Of a stretch of 64,000 nt of DNA, positions 61,892 through 64,000 are shown piece by piece. The first letter of the stretch is position 1, and every line of letters begins with the position of its first letter. The translations under genes and the position numbers were made by a program. The notes under the pieces were generated by a model. That model saw only the letters and a program-made list of their open reading frames with translations, was not told the origin of the DNA and made no database searches. The stretch is from Geobacter sp. (GTDB taxonomy: Bacteria; Desulfobacterota; Desulfuromonadia; Geobacterales; Pseudopelobacteraceae). The stretch covers positions 124,001-188,000 of the forward strand of contig WKKS01000005.1 in NCBI GenBank assembly GCA_009684515.1. The letters are read 5' to 3'.

Positions 61892-62220
61892 TGACGGAAT
61901 GCGGTGATGACGAAAAGTGGGACGACTACTGCAATCGCTGTGGCTTGTGCTGCTTTGAAAAAATCGAGGATGAGCGGGGTAATATTTTCTACACCCAAAC
62001 CCCTTGCCGCTACCTTGACGTTGTCAACCGCGAGTGTAAAATTTTTGAGCGTCGTTTCGAGATTAACTCCAGCTGCATAAAACTGACGCCAGAACTGGTT
62101 CGCACGCTGCGCTGGCTTCCGCCCGGCTGTGGTTACCGTAAAAAGGTCACAGGAGGCGGAAACGGTTTGGATTCAATTCCTGAAAAGCGTAGTTCTAAGA
62201 AGGGGCGCGGATCAGCATGA
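61891..62220 (+). CDS. UPF0260/YkgJ-type Cys-rich metal-cluster protein
   Basis: 109 residues from the ATG at 61891; a GTG at 61888 is an alternative. The cysteine pattern C..CG.CC (DYCNRCGLCCFEK), TPCRYLD, RECKIFERRF, SSCIKL, WLPPGCGY is that of the UPF0260 and zinc/iron-chelating YkgJ families. Function unknown; the cysteines probably bind a metal or Fe-S cluster. The start overlaps the S1 gene stop, so translation is coupled. Confidence 0.85.
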
Positions 62221-62252
62221 CTGGTCCGTGCCCTCAATCAGTAGCACAGAGT

Positions 62253-63125
62253 CTATCGCAGTAATCCTTCCACTAACTCCAGAACAACTTCGGCCCGATT
62301 AAGAGTGTAGATATGAACTCCCGGTGCTCCGGCCTCCAAAAGCTGCTGTGCCTGCGCACGGGCATGTGCTACGCCGACTTCCTGCACCGCCGCCGCTCCG
62401 CCCCGCCGGTCAGCTTCTTCCAGCTTTGCCATAAAATCAGCCGGAATAGTCGCTCCACACATGGTGATAATGCGTTTTATGACTTTGAGGCTGACTACCG
62501 GTAGAATACCGGGAATAATCGGCTTGATGATGCCCGCTGCGCGTGAGCGCTGGACAAAGTCATGATACAGTTCGTTGTTAAAAAACAGCTGGGTTATCGC
62601 AAAATCGGCGCCATTATCCAGCTTTAGTTTCAGATAGGAAAGATCTGACTCCGGGCTTAGAGCTTCGGGATGAGTCTCTGGATAACCGGCTACCCCTATT
62701 CCGAAAGCAGGATGGGCTGAACTTATCAGGCTGACCAGGTCGGAGGCGTGCTGCAGGAGCGGGGAAGAAACCGGATTGGTATCTGTGTCCTGGGGAAGGT
62801 CCCCGCGCAGCGCAAGAACATTCTCGACTCCGGCGGCAGTCAGCGCATCCAGGAAGCTGGCAACATCATCGGTAGAAGAGCCGATACAGGTCAAGTGAGC
62901 CATGGTTTCAAGTGTGTACTCTTTCTGCAATTTGGTGACTATTTCCAGGGAATCAACATGCGTGCTTCCCCCGGCTCCGTAGGTGACCGAAGCAAAGAGC
63001 GGGTTCAATTCGGCCAGACGCTCAACTGTATTAAAAAAAAACGGCCATTCATCGTGTTTTTTTGGCGGAAAAAACTCAAGAGAGATGAATTGACTGCCCT
63101 GTCTGATTTTATCGATGATTTTCAT
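62253..63125 (-). CDS. metF: 5,10-methylenetetrahydrofolate reductase
   Basis: 290 residues from the ATG at 63125 (GGGAG upstream); the longer frame to 63206 adds an unconserved N-terminus. MetF motifs: SLEFFPPKK, SVTYGAGGSTHVDSLEI, MAHLTCIG, ALRGDLPQD, IGVAGYPETHPEA, DFAITQLFFNNELY and IPGILPV. Reduces 5,10-methylene-THF to 5-methyl-THF for methionine synthesis or the Wood-Ljungdahl methyl branch. It converges with the UPF0260 gene. Confidence 0.95.
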   Translation of the reverse strand: MKIIDKIRQGSQFISLEFFPPKKHDEWPFFFNTVERLAELNPLFASVTYGAGGSTHVDSLEIVTKLQKEYTLETMAHLTCIGSSTDDVASFLDALTAAGVENVLALRGDLPQDTDTNPVSSPLLQHASDLVSLISSAHPAFGIGVAGYPETHPEALSPESDLSYLKLKLDNGADFAITQLFFNNELYHDFVQRSRAAGIIKPIIPGILPVVSLKVIKRIITMCGATIPADFMAKLEEADRRGGAAAVQEVGVAHARAQAQQLLEAGAPGVHIYTLNRAEVVLELVEGLLR

Positions 63126-63379
63126 GTTTCTCCCTGAAACAAATAAACCGGTATTATTAAGAGGATGAAGTAGCAATACATATCTGAAAACTGCAACAAA
63201 AGGCAAGATAAGGATCGCCGTTCTATTTTTGCTTTGACACTGTCCGACCTGATGACGTATACAAAGGTCCGGCTATTTAGTGCCTTTTCCCAGCTAGTTA
63301 GGCAGTTATTTGAAGTTGTGACGTGTTGGGGGGAATGCAACAATTGCTAATCCACTTTTTCAAAGAGAGAACCTGATCC

Positions 63380-64000
63380 ATGCTTAACCTGAAACCAGAA
63401 ATAGTCGCACAACTTGAACGTGTCCTTAGCTCTGTAGAAATGCTGCTTCCCAAAGCGATCGCGCCGATCGACTGGGCTACCTGTCCTGCAGCTAACTGGC
63501 GCCGCCACTCATTCTCCGGTTATCTTGAGCCGGTCAAGGTCACCGATACGACCACATTGGATGAGTTGCTGGGAGTCGACGAACAGAAAGATATCATGGT
63601 CAGCAATACACGGCAGTTCCTCGCCGGACTTCCAGCCAATAACGCGCTGCTGTGGGGATCGCGCGGATCCGGCAAATCATCGCTTGTAAAAGCGCTTCTG
63701 AATAAATTCGCTCCGGAAGGATTGCGTTTTATCCAGGTTGAAAAAGAAGATTTGATCTATCTGTCAGAAATTTTTACTGCTGTGGAAAATAAGCCATATC
63801 GCTTCATTCTCCTCTGTGACGACCTGACTTTCGAGGTTGGTGAGCTCAGCTATAAGATGCTGAAAAGCGCCCTGGATGGTTCTGTTTATTCGGCTCCCGA
63901 AAACGTCCTGATCTATGTAACTTCCAATCGTCGTCACCTGCTGCCGGAGTACGAATCAGACCATATTGGTGGAAAGTTTGTGCGCGGCGAGTTGCAGCAA
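63380..64000 (+). CDS. DUF815-family AAA ATPase, partial (runs off window end)
   Basis: An ATG at 63380 opens a frame that is still open at the window end, 207 codons seen. After DELLGVDEQKDIMVSNTRQFLAG come a Walker A (NALLWGSRGSGKSSLVKALL) at about 96-110, a Walker B-like FILLCDDLTFE, and a sensor-like VLIYVTSNRRHLLPE. This order is characteristic of the DUF815 ATPases. Function not established. SD is weak (AGAGAG about 10 nt upstream). Confidence 0.85.
   Translation, partial: MLNLKPEIVAQLERVLSSVEMLLPKAIAPIDWATCPAANWRRHSFSGYLEPVKVTDTTTLDELLGVDEQKDIMVSNTRQFLAGLPANNALLWGSRGSGKSSLVKALLNKFAPEGLRFIQVEKEDLIYLSEIFTAVENKPYRFILLCDDLTFEVGELSYKMLKSALDGSVYSAPENVLIYVTSNRRHLLPEYESDHIGGKFVRGELQQ

Overview
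The window looks like chromosome from a Geobacter-type dissimilatory metal reducer (Geobacteraceae/Desulfuromonadia). The evidence is six multiheme c-type cytochrome genes (two with about 20 or more heme motifs visible per kilobase-scale module, one partial), an OmcZ/OzpA nanowire-type locus, an HpnN-like hopanoid transporter, class I fumarase, and the agmatine deiminase/N-carbamoylputrescine amidase pair. The call comes from gene content only; no 16S gene is present.

Region 1 (1-38000, almost all minus strand) is a secretome and electron-transfer island. It holds two tandem copies of a two-gene cassette: a 21-heme-motif cytochrome followed by a giant cytochrome. The upstream cassette is 23074-12011; the downstream one is 8524 to beyond position 1. 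The two small cytochromes have essentially identical mature coding sequence but unrelated signal peptides, while the giant partners have diverged. Between the cassettes lie two secreted ankyrin proteins and a type II pseudopilin. A large Ig-repeat surface protein, a parvulin, an OzpA-like subtilase, an OmcZ-like 8-heme cytochrome, a secreted unknown protein and a 26-motif cytochrome follow (23429-37647). A 20-residue peptide gene occurs twice, once after a giant cytochrome and once immediately before omcZ. The two copies differ at 14 synonymous codons but only one conservative residue, so the peptide itself is under selection. This is the most interesting unexplained item.

Region 2 (38251-44171) is ordinary core: HpnN-like RND protein, YjbQ/UPF0047 protein, a parvulin overlapping a Pro-rich protein gene, a SagB-type nitroreductase and a small membrane protein.

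Region 3 (44365-55893) is an 11.5 kb integrative element in the 3' end of tRNA-Gly(CCC), bounded by a 27-bp direct repeat. Its right half holds tyrosine integrase, excisionase-like HTH, a helicase/primase-like ATPase, a Rep protein and an unknown protein. Its left half is an AT-rich, tightly overlapping operon of nucleotide enzymes: 5'-nucleotidase, metallophosphoesterase, dTMP kinase-like, a possible degenerate thymidylate-synthase-fold protein, MazG-like pyrophosphohydrolase and a thymidylate-synthase-like enzyme. This is a candidate undescribed nucleotide-centred cargo system.

Region 4 (55871-64000) is core: tRNA-Gly, tRNA-Asn, a DUF2721-like membrane protein, aguB, aguA, class I fumarase, a four-domain S1 protein, a UPF0260-like Cys-rich protein, metF and a DUF815-type ATPase cut by the window end.
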